Source of the DNA: Allolucifera butyrica
GTDB lineage: Bacteria; Bacillota; Negativicutes; Sporomusales; UPPP01
Length of the DNA: 64,000 bases
Assembly (NCBI RefSeq): GCF_900476375.1
Contig: NZ_UPPP01000070.1
Span: 1 to 64,000 of the forward strand
Reading direction: 5' to 3'
This document shows, piece by piece, positions 44,194 through 53,939 of this stretch (the first letter of the stretch is position 1; each line of letters starts with the position of its first letter). The translations under genes were made by a program, and so were the position numbers. A model generated the notes under the pieces. That model did no database searches. It saw only the letters and a program-made list of their open reading frames with translations, and was not told the origin of the DNA.

Positions 44194-46199
44194 TCAATTT
44201 GCAGCAGGGCCGTTATTTCCGCTGCCGGGAGAGGCCGGCTGAAAAAATAGCCCTGCATTACGTCACACCGCAGTTTTTGCAAAAATTGCATTTGCTCAAT
44301 GGTTTCCACTCCCTCGGCCACGACGGATAATCTTAGATTCCGGCACAAGGCAATAATGGTTTGGGCAATAATGGCACCATCCGAATGATCATTGATGTCC
44401 AGAATGAAAGAACGGTCAATTTTAAGGGAATGAATGGGAAACCGTTTCAGATAAATCAAGGAGGAGTAACCTATACCGAAATCATCCAGGCTGATGTGGA
44501 TCCCTTTTTCGCATAATGCCTGCAGTAACTGAATCGTAAAATCAGCATCTTTCATGGCGATGCTTTCGGTAATTTCCAGAGTGAGCCATTCCGGGGATAA
44601 TCCGGAGTCTGCCAGAGCGCCGGTAATGACGGCTAAAAGATTAGCTTGTTGAAATTGGCGGGCCGAAAGATTAACCGACATGGAAACCGGCGTCAATCCC
44701 ATGTTTCGCCACTCTTTATTTTGCCGGCAAGCCGTGCGTAAGACCCATTCACCAATCGGAACGATGAGACCATTTTCTTCGGCAGCGCCAATAAATTCCG
44801 TGGGCGGGATCAGTCCCTTTTCGGGGTGGAGCCAGCGCAATAAAGCTTCAACCCCTACGATGGAACCACCTAAGTCAACCTGAGGCTGATAATAAAGGAC
44901 AAATTGATTTTCTTCGAGAGCATGATGCAGACTATTTTCAAGTTCCAACCGTCTGGCCAGGTACGATTCCATATCATTCATATAATACTGATAATGTCCT
45001 TTGCCATGTTCTTTTGCTTTATACATGGCCATGTCGGCTTGTTTCATCAGAGTGTCGGTATCCTGCCCGTCGCGGGGAAATAAAGCAATACCGATTCTAC
45101 CGCTGGGGCGAAACGGTTTGCCCTCAAAAAACCACGGCTGCCGAATCGCAGCAATGACTGTTTCCGCCAAGGCCGACACCTGTTCCACACTTTCGGCGGC
45201 GGGCAGCAAAAGGGTAAATTCATCGCCGCCCATGCGGGCTACTGTTACTTGCTCACCGGTACAGCGGGTCAGCCGCCCGGCGATGGCCCTGAGTAACTGA
45301 TCGCCGGCGGCGTGGCCCAGGGTATCATTTACCAGTTTGAAATCATCCAGATCCAAAAAAAGGAGGGCTAACTGCTGCTGGTGCTGCCGGCATGCCGCCA
45401 GATTTTCTTCCAGCCGGTTCTGAAACAGCAGCCGGTTGGGAAGCCCGGTCAATGAATCGTGATAAGCCAAATATTCCAGGCGTTCCCGGTATAGTCTTTT
45501 CTCGGTTATATCCAAAAACTGCACGGCAAATAAACCCGGTTCCGGGCTATAGACTTCGACGGCAAAATAACGTCCCAAATCGGCAGAATAGTCGGTAATG
45601 GACGTGGCCTGGCCGGTTAGGGCAACCCGGCCGAATGTTTCAATCCAGTAGGGTTCAATGCCGGGCAGAAGTTCGCGGACGGTTTTGCCAAGTATTTGAT
45701 CACGTCTCAGTCCGGTAATACGTTCAAAAGCCGGATTCACTCCCAGAAAGCGGTAGTCGACCGGTTTTCCCGCTTCGTCGCAGATGATTTCGTGCAGACC
45801 AAAAGCATTCAGCATATTATCGAACAGGGAACGGTATTTTTCTTCATTGCGATGTAACGCTGCCGATTGCTGCTGCAGTTCCGTGTATTGCCGGCGCAGT
45901 TCTTCTTCGCTGGTTCGCAATTCCTTATAGGCCGATTCCAGCGCCTGATTCGCCGAGAATAAATGCTCCTTGACCTGGTAAACCTGCCGTATAAAATAGC
46001 GGGTGGCGTAATAGAGCAGCCAAGCAGTAACCGCAACAAAAGTATAGCCTTTATACATACTGAAACGTAAAAACTGATGCATATTTCCCGTCACGGCGGC
46101 AAGGAAACGGTCGGAAAATAAAATCCATAAGAAGCCGGCAACGGAATAAAGGGTCACAATTCGAATTGAAATTTGCTGTGACCGGAATTTCTGACACAT
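44178..46199 (-). CDS. Membrane GGDEF/EAL protein with PAS domain
   Basis: 673 residues. Two membrane helices (~13-35 and 52-75), a coiled coil, a PAS domain (~135-245), GGDEF (~255-415) and EAL (~430-670). RMGGDEF is intact and lacks RxxD at the I-site. EAL residues are complete: [33 protein letters not shown] and EGVET. It can make or degrade c-di-GMP; net direction is unknown. The ATG at 46199 follows AAAGGA by 7 bases; an in-frame ATG at 46235 is possible. Confidence 0.92.
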   Translation of the reverse strand: MCQKFRSQQISIRIVTLYSVAGFLWILFSDRFLAAVTGNMHQFLRFSMYKGYTFVAVTAWLLYYATRYFIRQVYQVKEHLFSANQALESAYKELRTSEEELRRQYTELQQQSAALHRNEEKYRSLFDNMLNAFGLHEIICDEAGKPVDYRFLGVNPAFERITGLRRDQILGKTVRELLPGIEPYWIETFGRVALTGQATSITDYSADLGRYFAVEVYSPEPGLFAVQFLDITEKRLYRERLEYLAYHDSLTGLPNRLLFQNRLEENLAACRQHQQQLALLFLDLDDFKLVNDTLGHAAGDQLLRAIAGRLTRCTGEQVTVARMGGDEFTLLLPAAESVEQVSALAETVIAAIRQPWFFEGKPFRPSGRIGIALFPRDGQDTDTLMKQADMAMYKAKEHGKGHYQYYMNDMESYLARRLELENSLHHALEENQFVLYYQPQVDLGGSIVGVEALLRWLHPEKGLIPPTEFIGAAEENGLIVPIGEWVLRTACRQNKEWRNMGLTPVSMSVNLSARQFQQANLLAVITGALADSGLSPEWLTLEITESIAMKDADFTIQLLQALCEKGIHISLDDFGIGYSSLIYLKRFPIHSLKIDRSFILDINDHSDGAIIAQTIIALCRNLRLSVVAEGVETIEQMQFLQKLRCDVMQGYFFSRPLPAAEITALLQIEKTGL

Positions 46200-46386
46200 T
46201 CGACTGTCCTTTGGAGTGGTTTCGCCGGAAAGCATGGCTATCACGTCCCAACCAAAACATTTATTTATTAAAGTTTGCATAAGGGAAACCGGAACCAAAG
46301 GAACAGGGAGAAAACATTTAAGTTCCCTGATTTCGACGAAGTTTTACAAAATTCCTTCTGAAATGAATTGGATAAATTAGGTGCTG

Positions 46387-46423
46387 AAAATCGAAAAACG
46401 CAGGCTTGGTTATAAGCCTGCGT
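46387..46423 (-). terminator. Terminator of the arginase gene
   Basis: ACGCAGGCTT-GGTTAT-AAGCCTGCGT with a T5 run on the minus strand. Confidence 0.85.
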
Positions 46424-46436
46424 CATGCAAATAAGT

Positions 46437-47381
46437 TTAGCCGGTAATGTCCGTAGCTGCCGGCAATTCCTGCCGGGCCGCCGTAACGGCGGATCCGCCA
46501 AACAGGAGAGAGACTAACCGGACCGTTGCCTGTGTGGTTCGCTGGTCCTTATCCAGTAAAGGATTCAGTTCTACAAATTCGGCAGAGGTGATTTGTCCTG
46601 AATGAGCCAGTTCCTGCATGGCCAACAGACTATCAGCCCAGGATATTCCTCCCGGAACCGGCGTACCAACTCCCGGCGCGGCGGACGGGTCTATACCGTC
46701 CAGGTCAAAACTGAGATGGATGCCGTCGCAGCGGGAAAGCAGGTAGTCCAGGGTTTCCCGGATAATCTGCGGCATGCCCCGTTCGTTAATATCGGCGACT
46801 GTAAACTGTTTTATTTTTTGGGTCCGGATTAATTCCCGTTCCCCCGGATCTATATCCCGTATCCCGATAAATACGATATTTTCCGGTTTTACTTTTGGCA
46901 TATAACCGGCAACCTGAACGAGTGAAGGGTGCCCCAGTCCCATACTGGCTGCGAGCGGCATGCCATGGATGTTGCCGCTGGGAGACGTTTCGGGTGTATT
47001 CATATCGGCATGGGCGTCGTACCAAATAACCCCGAGATTATGATAATGCCGGGCCAGGCCGGCTAATGTGCCAATAGCAATACTGTGATCACCGCCTAAA
47101 ACGAGGGGAAAACGGTGCCGGCCGGTGGCGAGCGAGACCATTTCCGCCAGCTCTTCATTGGCGGTAACGACTGCGCGGAGATTCTTCAGCCGCGAGCGGC
47201 GTTGTTTGGACCTTTTTTTGGTATCGGCGGCAATGTTGCCGGCATCAATAACGTCGGCGGTTAGTAGGGTCAATGCGTCGAGAATTCCGGCAGCGCGCAG
47301 GGCGTAAGGCCCCAGATTGGTGCCGTAATGGGTCTGTCCCAGCCAGACCGGCGCTCCAATAATAGATATGCCTGTTTTCAT
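46437..47381 (-). CDS. rocF: Arginase
   Basis: 314 residues, ureohydrolase fold with a binuclear manganese site: GGDHSIAIG, WYDAHADMNTPETSPSGNIHG and SFDLDGIDPSAAPGVGTPVPGG. The NTPETSPSGNIHG loop favours arginase over agmatinase. It yields ornithine and urea. The start MKTGISIIG at 47381 has AAGGTGGTG upstream. No other arginine genes are adjacent. Confidence 0.92.
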   Translation of the reverse strand: MKTGISIIGAPVWLGQTHYGTNLGPYALRAAGILDALTLLTADVIDAGNIAADTKKRSKQRRSRLKNLRAVVTANEELAEMVSLATGRHRFPLVLGGDHSIAIGTLAGLARHYHNLGVIWYDAHADMNTPETSPSGNIHGMPLAASMGLGHPSLVQVAGYMPKVKPENIVFIGIRDIDPGERELIRTQKIKQFTVADINERGMPQIIRETLDYLLSRCDGIHLSFDLDGIDPSAAPGVGTPVPGGISWADSLLAMQELAHSGQITSAEFVELNPLLDKDQRTTQATVRLVSLLFGGSAVTAARQELPAATDITG

Positions 47382-47469
47382 CGAATCACCACCTTTTCCA
47401 AGAGACAAATAAATGAATGGACTAATAATATAGTATAGCGGTTCTTAAATAATTCCGCAAGACAGAGCA

Positions 47470-47497
47470 AAACAAAAAGACGGGCAAAATGCCCGCC
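47470..47497 (-). terminator. Terminator of the M20 peptidase gene
   Basis: On the minus strand CGGGC-ATTTT-GCCCG is followed by TCTTTTTGTTTT. Confidence 0.7.
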
Positions 47498-47510
47498 CGG
47501 AAATAGAAAT

Positions 47511-48638
47511 CTATTTTTGTTTTTCGGCGGCTGCTTGGATAATTGCCAGAACCAGACGGGCTGCAGCATACAGATCCGCTTCTTTGATGAATTCTTCCGT
47601 TGTATGTACCTTGGACATGCCGACGCCCAGAACCGCTGTCGGGACACCGTAGGCATTAAAGAAATTGGCGTCGCTGCCGCCACCCGTGGCTTTAACGTCA
47701 GGCAGCAAACCAATGCATTTTGCTGCCTGAACGGCCAAACTGACAACAGCTGAGTTTTCTTCCAGCACGAAGGGATTATAGGCGCTGGAGACGGTTACTT
47801 CAGCCCGGGCGCCGTTGGCCTGCGCGATCTGCTCAAATGTTTCCCGCATATGGGCCGTTTGGGCTGCCAGTTTGTCCAGATTGCGGCTGCGGGCCTCGCA
47901 GAACACTTCTACCGTATCCGGCACGATATTAGTGGCCCGGCCGCCGCGGATGATACCGACATTGGCCGTGGTTTCAAAGTCCAGGCGCCCCTGTTTCAGG
48001 GCGGCAATGGCTTTGCCGGCCACGACAATGGCATTGATCCCTTCTTCCGGTGCTACCCCTGCATGGGCTGTCTTGCCGTGGATTGTAGCGTTAATACTAT
48101 TTTGGCCGGGAGCCATGGTGATAATTTCGCCGGGCGTACCGCCGGCATCCAGGGAATAGCCGAAGTCAGCCCTCAATAATTGCCGGTCCAGGTTTTTGGA
48201 GCCATTTAAGCCTGATTCTTCACCAACGGTAAAAACAACCTGAATATCGCCATGGGGCAAATTCTGTTCCTTGAGTATCCGTAAAGCTTCGAGAATAGCG
48301 GCTACGCCGGCTTTATCGTCGGAGCCTAAAATCGTATCGCCGGCGGACGAAATGATCCCATCCTTGATTTGGGGCTGAATATTTTCACAAGGTTCAACGC
48401 AGTCCAGATGGGCATTGAGCAGAATGACCGGGGCAGCCGGCACATTTCCTTTCAGGTAGGCCAGTATATTGCCGCAATTGCCGCCGAATTTGGCAGCCGC
48501 GTCATCCTCGCTGACTTCCAGATTCAGGGCCGTAAGCCGTGGCTTCAGGAAATCGGCCGCTTGCCGTTCCTCCTTGGTGGAACATTTGATCTTGACCAGT
48601 TCCAGAAATTCGGCCAGCATTCTTGCTTGATTAATCAT
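47511..48638 (-). CDS. M20 family metallopeptidase (PepT-like)
   Basis: 375 residues. Zinc-ligand motifs LLNAHLDCVEP, LGSDDKAGVAAILEAL, FTVGEESGLNGS and SLDAGG, and a dimerisation lid (~180-290). Relatives cleave N-terminal residues of di- or tripeptides. The ATG at 48638 (MINQARM) lies 11 bases after GGGAG; the upstream ATG at 48656 overlaps that site. A 37-base hairpin (48664-48700) sits just upstream. Confidence 0.9.
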   Translation of the reverse strand: MINQARMLAEFLELVKIKCSTKEERQAADFLKPRLTALNLEVSEDDAAAKFGGNCGNILAYLKGNVPAAPVILLNAHLDCVEPCENIQPQIKDGIISSAGDTILGSDDKAGVAAILEALRILKEQNLPHGDIQVVFTVGEESGLNGSKNLDRQLLRADFGYSLDAGGTPGEIITMAPGQNSINATIHGKTAHAGVAPEEGINAIVVAGKAIAALKQGRLDFETTANVGIIRGGRATNIVPDTVEVFCEARSRNLDKLAAQTAHMRETFEQIAQANGARAEVTVSSAYNPFVLEENSAVVSLAVQAAKCIGLLPDVKATGGGSDANFFNAYGVPTAVLGVGMSKVHTTEEFIKEADLYAAARLVLAIIQAAAEKQK

Positions 48639-48663
48639 TTGCCATTCATCTCCCATTTATTGG

Positions 48664-48700
48664 ATTAGGGTTGCAGCAGGCTGTCCTGCCCAACCCTAAT
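48664..48700. other. Hairpin in the leader of the M20 peptidase gene
   Basis: ATTAGGGTTG pairs with CAACCCTAAT and inside it GCAGG pairs with CCTGC. There is no T-run on either side, so it is not a normal terminator. It may be an mRNA structure between the PflX-like gene and the peptidase gene. Confidence 0.5.
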
Positions 48701-48814
48701 GTAAACCGAGAAGGGATTATTTATGAATTTTCACATTACAAGTCTATATTATGCTCTTCCGGAAGATTCGTCAATACAGGACAGAACTGACGATTGTCCG
48801 CGTAGGAGAACTGT

Positions 48815-49753
48815 TTACGGACCGGTTAGAGTCGGGTGTCCTTCGGCAGGATTCAAGACACCGGCTAAATTAAAAGACGGTACAAACTGGCTGCCGGTGG
48901 CCCGCCCTTCCTGGATAAACGCATTTTCGATCCCCAGAGTGAGAGCGTATTCAATAAGGCGGTCATATTCCCGGGTCGTCACAGTGCGATTAAGTTCTTG
49001 GTGCTGACCGGCGTTATATAACGGTGTGTACTGGTTCATCAGGCTGATATACACAGTGTGGCCGAAGGTTTGCCAAAGCCAGTCCAGGATGCGCTGCGAA
49101 TCCTTCCTTAACCCAGGCAGGACCAAATGGCGGACAATAACTCCTTTTTGCATGATTCCCTGGTCGTCAAACCGGGGCGGACCGGTCAATTCCACCATTT
49201 TGGCAATGGCCCGGCTGGCATAATGAAAGTAACCGGGACCCTCGGAGTAGGTAATACTGTAGTCATTGGCAGCGTATTTCAGGTCAGGCAGAAAAATGTC
49301 AACCCAGGGGCCGAGCATTTCTACGGTTTCCACCGTTTCATAACCGTTGGTGTTATAAACAACAGGTAAGGAAAAACCCTGTTGTTTGGCCGTCCGGAGA
49401 GCTTCGATAATTTGTGGCGTAAACTGGGTGGGAGTAACCAGGCTCACGTTATGAGCACCACGCTGCTCTTGCTCGCAAAAAATTTCCGCCAGCCGGTCAA
49501 TGGAAACTTCCCGGCCATATCCTTCCTGGCTAATTTTATGATTTTGGCAAAAGTGGCAGTGCAGGTTGCAGTGAGAGAAAAACACCGTGCCGGCGCCGCC
49601 GCTGCCTGACAGGCAAGGTTCTTCGCCATGATGCAATGATACCAGGGCGATTTTGGGTAATACGCCTGCTCCGCAATAACCCTTTTCGGCCCGGGTGCGG
49701 TTTACCCGGCATCGGCGGGGGCAAAGACGGCAGTCACTGAGAACGGAGATCAC
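48815..49753 (-). CDS. Radical SAM protein, PflX-like (COG1313 type)
   Basis: 312 residues. The N-terminal cysteine motif DCRLCPRRCRVNR precedes the radical SAM site CNLHCHFCQN (~61-70), then a TIM-barrel-like domain. This layout is that of PflX, a putative glycyl-radical activase relative of unknown target. The GTG at 49753 follows GGGGGGAGG. No glycyl-radical enzyme gene is in the window, so its substrate protein is unknown. Confidence 0.88.
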   Translation of the reverse strand: MISVLSDCRLCPRRCRVNRTRAEKGYCGAGVLPKIALVSLHHGEEPCLSGSGGAGTVFFSHCNLHCHFCQNHKISQEGYGREVSIDRLAEIFCEQEQRGAHNVSLVTPTQFTPQIIEALRTAKQQGFSLPVVYNTNGYETVETVEMLGPWVDIFLPDLKYAANDYSITYSEGPGYFHYASRAIAKMVELTGPPRFDDQGIMQKGVIVRHLVLPGLRKDSQRILDWLWQTFGHTVYISLMNQYTPLYNAGQHQELNRTVTTREYDRLIEYALTLGIENAFIQEGRATGSQFVPSFNLAGVLNPAEGHPTLTGP

Positions 49754-49776
49754 GGAACCTCCCCCCTTAAAGTGAA

Positions 49777-50997
49777 TTAATCAATAATGAGCCGGTAATA
49801 ATTTTTTTTGCCCTTGCGGACGAGCAGACTGTTGTTTTCAAACAGATCAGCAGTAAGGAGCATATCCTGGTCGGTGACTTTGATATTGCCAAGGTAGAGA
49901 CCGCCCTGGGCAATTAAACGGCGGCCCTCGCCTTTGGATGCAAAAACACCGGCGCCGGTAAGAATATCCAGTAGCTTAGTACCATTAATAACAGCGGGGG
50001 ATATGGTCAGGGTGGGCGCATTATCCAGCGGTCCCGCGCCGCCGAACAGGGCTTCCGCCGCCTGCTGCGCCTTCTGCGCTTCCGTTTCCCCGTGGATGAG
50101 TTTGGTTACTTCGTACGCCAATATTTTTTTGGCGGTATTGATTTCCTTGTCTTTAAGAGCGCTCAGCCGTCTTACTTCCTCCATGGGCAGAAAGGTAAGC
50201 AGGGACAGGCACCGGGACACATCGGCATCCTCAACATTACGCCAGTACTGATAGAATTCATAGGGTGTCGTCTTTTGCGGGTCAAGCCATAATGCCCCTT
50301 TTTCCGTTTTACCCATTTTGCGACCGTCGCTGGTAGTCAGCAGGGTAAAAGTCAGGCCGAAAGCAGGCTTGCTTTCTTTACGGCGGATGAGATCAACGCC
50401 GGCCAGAATATTGGACCATTGGTCATCACCGCCTAATTGCATACGGCAGTTGTGACGGCGGTGAAGTTCGAGAAAATCGTAGGCCTGCATAAGCATATAA
50501 TTAAATTCCAAAAAGGTAAGGCCTTTTTCCATCCGCTGTTTGTAACATTCCGCCGCCAGCATGCGGTTGACGGAAAGATGTACGCCGACTTCCCGCAGTA
50601 CTTCCACATAATTCAGGGTTAGCAGCCAATCCGCGTTGTTAAGCATAAGCGCCTTGCCGTCGGAGAAATCGATGAAGCGCTGCATCTGCTTTTTGAAACA
50701 TTCTCCGTTATGATTAATTTCTTCTACGGTCATCATTTTCCGCATATCACTTTTGCCTGACGGATCGCCCACCATGGCGGTACCGCCGCCGATCAGGCAA
50801 ATGGGACGGTGACCGGCACGCTGCATGTGGGACATGACCATGAGGCCGAGAAAATGGCCCACATGCAGGCTGTCAGCGGTAGGATCAAAGCCGATATAAA
50901 AGGTAACCTGCTCTTGAGACAATAAAGTCTCAATTTCTTCTTCGTGGGTTAATTGCGCAATAAAGCCGCGTTCCTTTAAAATTTCCAGGACAGACAT
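49777..50997 (-). CDS. tyrS: Tyrosyl-tRNA synthetase
   Basis: 406 residues, class [19 protein letters not shown] is the HIGH region, [16 protein letters not shown] the KMSKS counterpart, and the C-terminal S4 domain reads [16 protein letters not shown]. It charges tRNA(Tyr). It is preceded by a T-box leader with a UAC specifier codon, which fits tyrosine. Confidence 0.96.
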   Translation of the reverse strand: MSVLEILKERGFIAQLTHEEEIETLLSQEQVTFYIGFDPTADSLHVGHFLGLMVMSHMQRAGHRPICLIGGGTAMVGDPSGKSDMRKMMTVEEINHNGECFKKQMQRFIDFSDGKALMLNNADWLLTLNYVEVLREVGVHLSVNRMLAAECYKQRMEKGLTFLEFNYMLMQAYDFLELHRRHNCRMQLGGDDQWSNILAGVDLIRRKESKPAFGLTFTLLTTSDGRKMGKTEKGALWLDPQKTTPYEFYQYWRNVEDADVSRCLSLLTFLPMEEVRRLSALKDKEINTAKKILAYEVTKLIHGETEAQKAQQAAEALFGGAGPLDNAPTLTISPAVINGTKLLDILTGAGVFASKGEGRRLIAQGGLYLGNIKVTDQDMLLTADLFENNSLLVRKGKKNYYRLIID

Positions 50998-51063
50998 GAA
51001 TGGATTCCCCCTTGTTTGTTTGTGCGGTCAAAAAGAAACCGGATTTTTCCGGTTCCATTGGAA

Positions 51064-51310
51064 AAGCCCGTCCCTGATCAGGGACGGGCTTAATTAAAAC
51101 CCGCGGTGCCACCCACATTGCCAATGAAACAGCCGCTCAGCAGACGCTTGACAGCGTCTTTGGCGATAACGGCGGTCGGCCGGCTCAGCCTACTGGTTTC
51201 GGCCTGCAGCTAATGGGTGTATTCCGGCTGCCTGTTCTGCCGGGTTACACCAACCCCCGGCTCTCTGCGAGAAAAAAGCCTGCCGTACTTTTCCCAGTCA
51301 TTGCTTTTAT
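51064..51310 (-). ncRNA. T-box leader of tyrS (specifier codon UAC, tyrosine)
   Basis: On the minus strand, stem I starts near AGAGAGCCGGGGGTTGGTG. The specifier loop GGAATACACC holds UAC at 51221-51219. The T-box sequence GGGTGGCACCGCGGG lies at 51101-51115, followed by the terminator GCCCGTCCCTGATCAGGGAC (51066-51096 region) with a T-run. Uncharged tRNA(Tyr) should favour the antiterminator and allow tyrS expression. Confidence 0.95.
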
Positions 51311-51329
51311 GATTATCATTATTAACAGT

Positions 51330-51358
51330 AATATAACAGTAACGTCGCGGCTTGTCAA
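51330..51358 (-). promoter_or_regulatory. Promoter of the tyrS T-box transcript
   Basis: On the minus strand TTGACA (51358-51353), a 17-base spacer and TATATT (51335-51330), about 20 bases before the T-box stem I. Confidence 0.75.
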
Positions 51359-51510
51359 TATAAAGCCGGTTACCGTTTCCAGCATTCTATATTAGCCAGG
51401 CTGCCAATGCTGTCTATGGAGAGTAATTGCCGCCGCCAGAGATACGGTTTGACGGCTGGAACAATTTGTGATATGGTTAATCAATATACTTTATACTTTT
51501 CAATTTCATA

Positions 51511-51545
51511 AAAAGCCGCCGTTACCGGACGGCTTTTATTTTTGT
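51511..51545 (+). terminator. Hairpin plus T-run in the leader of the second ABC-F gene
   Basis: AAAAGCCG and CGGCTTTT close a small stem-loop followed by ATTTTT. No plus-strand gene ends upstream, so it is placed as a leader attenuator ahead of the ABC-F start at 51574. A -10-like TATACT lies at 51492-51497. Confidence 0.55.
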
Positions 51546-51573
51546 AATCGATTTTAGAAAGGCGGAATAAGGG

Positions 51574-53157
51574 ATGATTAGCACCAATGGATTGAGCCTG
51601 CGTTATGGAAAACGGTCGTTGTTTGAAAATGTGGATATTAAATTCACTCCCGGAAATTGCTATGGATTAATTGGCGCAAACGGAACAGGAAAATCTACCT
51701 TTTTGAACATTCTGTCCGGCGCTATTGAGCCTAGTTCCGGGGAGGTGCTCATTTCCCCGGGGGAACGGATTGCGATTCTTAAACAAAATCATTATGAATT
51801 TGATGAATTTACTGTTTTAAAAACTGTAATCATGGGGCATGCGAGACTGTTTGCCATTATGGAGGAGAAAGAGGCGCTGTATAGCAAAGCGGATTTTTCG
51901 GATCAGGATGGAATCCGGATCGCCGAACTGGAAGGAGAGTTTGCCGAACTGGACGGTTGGAATGCGGAAACGGAGGCGGCCCGGCTGTTAACCGGCTTAG
52001 GCATTCAGGAAGAACTGCATGATAAGCTCATGCGGGATGTAAGCGGCAAGGAAAAAGTCCGCGTGTTACTTGCGCAAGCGTTATTCGGCAACCCGGATAT
52101 TTTGCTTTTGGACGAACCGACGAACCATTTGGATGTGGAGTCCATCCGGTGGCTGGAAGAATTCCTCGGTAACTTTGAAAATACGGTGATCGTAGTATCC
52201 CATGACCGCCATTTTCTCAATGAGGTTTGTACGCATATTGCCGATATTGATTTTGGTAAAATTCAGTTATATGTGGGAAATTACGATTTTTGGCAGCAGT
52301 CCAGCGAATTGGCCTTAAAACTTTCCAAAGAAGCCAACCGCAAAACGGAAGAAAAAATAAAAGAACTGCAAACTTTTATTCAACGGTTTAGTGCCAACGC
52401 TTCCAAGTCCAAGCAGGCGACTTCCCGTAAAAAGCTGCTGGAAAAACTGACGTTGGAGGATATACGACCTTCTTCCCGCAAATATCCCTATATTGCCTTT
52501 AAACCGGACCGGGAGGCGGGAGACCAACTGTTGACAGTGGAAGATATCAGTAAGTCTGTCGATGGGGAGAAGGTGCTTGACCAGATCAGCTTCCGGGTGG
52601 AAAAGGGTGATAAGATTGCTTTTGTGGGGCCGGACAATTTAGCGAAAACAACGCTGTTTAAAATTCTTACGGGAGAAGCTGCAGCGGACCAGGGTGACTT
52701 GAAATGGGGAGTTACCACTTCGCAGGCTTATTTTCCTCAGGACAACTCGGTTTATTTTGATACGTCCCTGAATCTTGTGGAGTGGCTCAGACAATTTTCC
52801 CGGGATCCGGACGAAACGTTCGTACGGGGTTTTTTGGGCCGTATGCTGTTTTCCGGCGAAGAAACCCAAAAAGCGGCCAACGTATTGTCCGGCGGCGAAA
52901 AGGTGCGGTGCATGCTCGCCAAAATGATGCTGAGCGGAGCGAATGTTCTTCTGCTGGATGAGCCTACCAACCATCTGGACCTGGAATCCATTACCGCTTT
53001 GAATAACGGACTGATTCAGTTTGATGGCACAATCCTGTTTGCATCCCATGACCACCAATTTGTACAAACAGTAGCCAACCGGATTATTGAAATAACGGAA
53101 ACCGGTGTGATTGACCGGCGTGTTACTTATAACGAATACCTGGAGGGCAAAATCTAA
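51574..53157 (+). CDS. ABC-F family ATPase (YkpA/YbiT-like)
   Basis: 527 residues, two ABC domains without membrane segments. Domain 1: GANGTGKST, degenerate signature VSGKEKVRVLL, Walker B LLLDEPTNHLD. Domain 2: the P-loop reads GPDNLAKTT (a Lys-Thr-Thr variant lacking the usual GxGKST form), with a normal LSGGEKVRC and LLLDEPTNHLD. The opening MISTNGLSLRYGKRSLFENV and the SANASKSKQATSR linker match Bacillus YkpA and E. coli YbiT from memory. YbiT-type proteins act on the ribosome. Its stop overlaps the stop of the convergent DJ-1 gene. Confidence 0.9.
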   Translation: MISTNGLSLRYGKRSLFENVDIKFTPGNCYGLIGANGTGKSTFLNILSGAIEPSSGEVLISPGERIAILKQNHYEFDEFTVLKTVIMGHARLFAIMEEKEALYSKADFSDQDGIRIAELEGEFAELDGWNAETEAARLLTGLGIQEELHDKLMRDVSGKEKVRVLLAQALFGNPDILLLDEPTNHLDVESIRWLEEFLGNFENTVIVVSHDRHFLNEVCTHIADIDFGKIQLYVGNYDFWQQSSELALKLSKEANRKTEEKIKELQTFIQRFSANASKSKQATSRKKLLEKLTLEDIRPSSRKYPYIAFKPDREAGDQLLTVEDISKSVDGEKVLDQISFRVEKGDKIAFVGPDNLAKTTLFKILTGEAAADQGDLKWGVTTSQAYFPQDNSVYFDTSLNLVEWLRQFSRDPDETFVRGFLGRMLFSGEETQKAANVLSGGEKVRCMLAKMMLSGANVLLLDEPTNHLDLESITALNNGLIQFDGTILFASHDHQFVQTVANRIIEITETGVIDRRVTYNEYLEGKI

Positions 53158-53735
53158 AAACCCATTAAATGTTTTATATGACTGCAGTTTGCCGGTGATG
53201 TAAGCAGTTCCAGCAGTTTAAAGGCAACATCCAGGGCCGACGCCGGCGCGGAACAAGTGATAATGTTGCCGTCAACTACGAGGGGCCGGTTAACGACATT
53301 CACCCCAAAAGCGGCTAACTGCCGCTGGCGGTAGCCGTTGTTCAAATGATAGGTCGTTCCCTGCCGTCCACGTAAAACGCCGCTTTTTCCCAAAGGCAGA
53401 GCGCCGACGCAAACCGCGGCGATTCGTTTTTCCGCCCGGTTAAACGTTTGAATAACGGACAAAAAATCCTCACTGTAGGCATCTTCATAAAAACCATAGG
53501 ATTCGTAACCTCCCGGAATCGCCAGAGCGTCAAACCCGGTTGCATCGGCCTGAGATGCCAATAGTTCGGGCAGAACCGTTAAATGACCGGTGCACATTAA
53601 CTTTTCTCTCACACCGCAGGTTACTAATTGAGTCGACCCGTCTCCTTCTTCCCGGTTCCAATCGAATACGTCAGTAAAAACACTGGCCTCATAAGCCTCA
53701 AAACCATTAGCCAGCAATAGTAGAATCTTTTTCAC
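53154..53735 (-). CDS. DJ-1/PfpI family protein
   Basis: 193 residues. KILLLLANGFEAYEA opens the fold, ALAIPGGYES the acid-turn region, and the nucleophile-elbow cysteine is in IAAVCVGALPLG. Members include glyoxalases, chaperones and amidotransferase-like proteins; the exact role is unknown. Its TAG shares bases with the TAA of the ABC-F gene, so the two convergent genes have no terminator between them. Confidence 0.88.
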   Translation of the reverse strand: MKKILLLLANGFEAYEASVFTDVFDWNREEGDGSTQLVTCGVREKLMCTGHLTVLPELLASQADATGFDALAIPGGYESYGFYEDAYSEDFLSVIQTFNRAEKRIAAVCVGALPLGKSGVLRGRQGTTYHLNNGYRQRQLAAFGVNVVNRPLVVDGNIITCSAPASALDVAFKLLELLTSPANCSHIKHLMGF

Positions 53736-53939
53736 ATCCAGACCTCCTTGTGATGAGTTTTACTTGCCTTTATAGTATCAAAAAACTAAAATTTGGTAAA
53801 ATCGCCATCCGGCCTGGACAATCCCCGCAGTGCCTATTAAAAAACAAAAGGCCAAATTTTCGCCGCTTATCGGTTCGGAATGATTTTATCCGTATACACC
53901 ATACTATGATTAAACAGTCATTATGAAAGGGATGTTGCT

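Noticed and set aside
48723..49007. 94-codon plus-strand ORF overlapping the PflX-like gene end
   Set aside because: Most of it is antisense to the radical SAM gene and the rest is unconserved leader sequence without a ribosome site.
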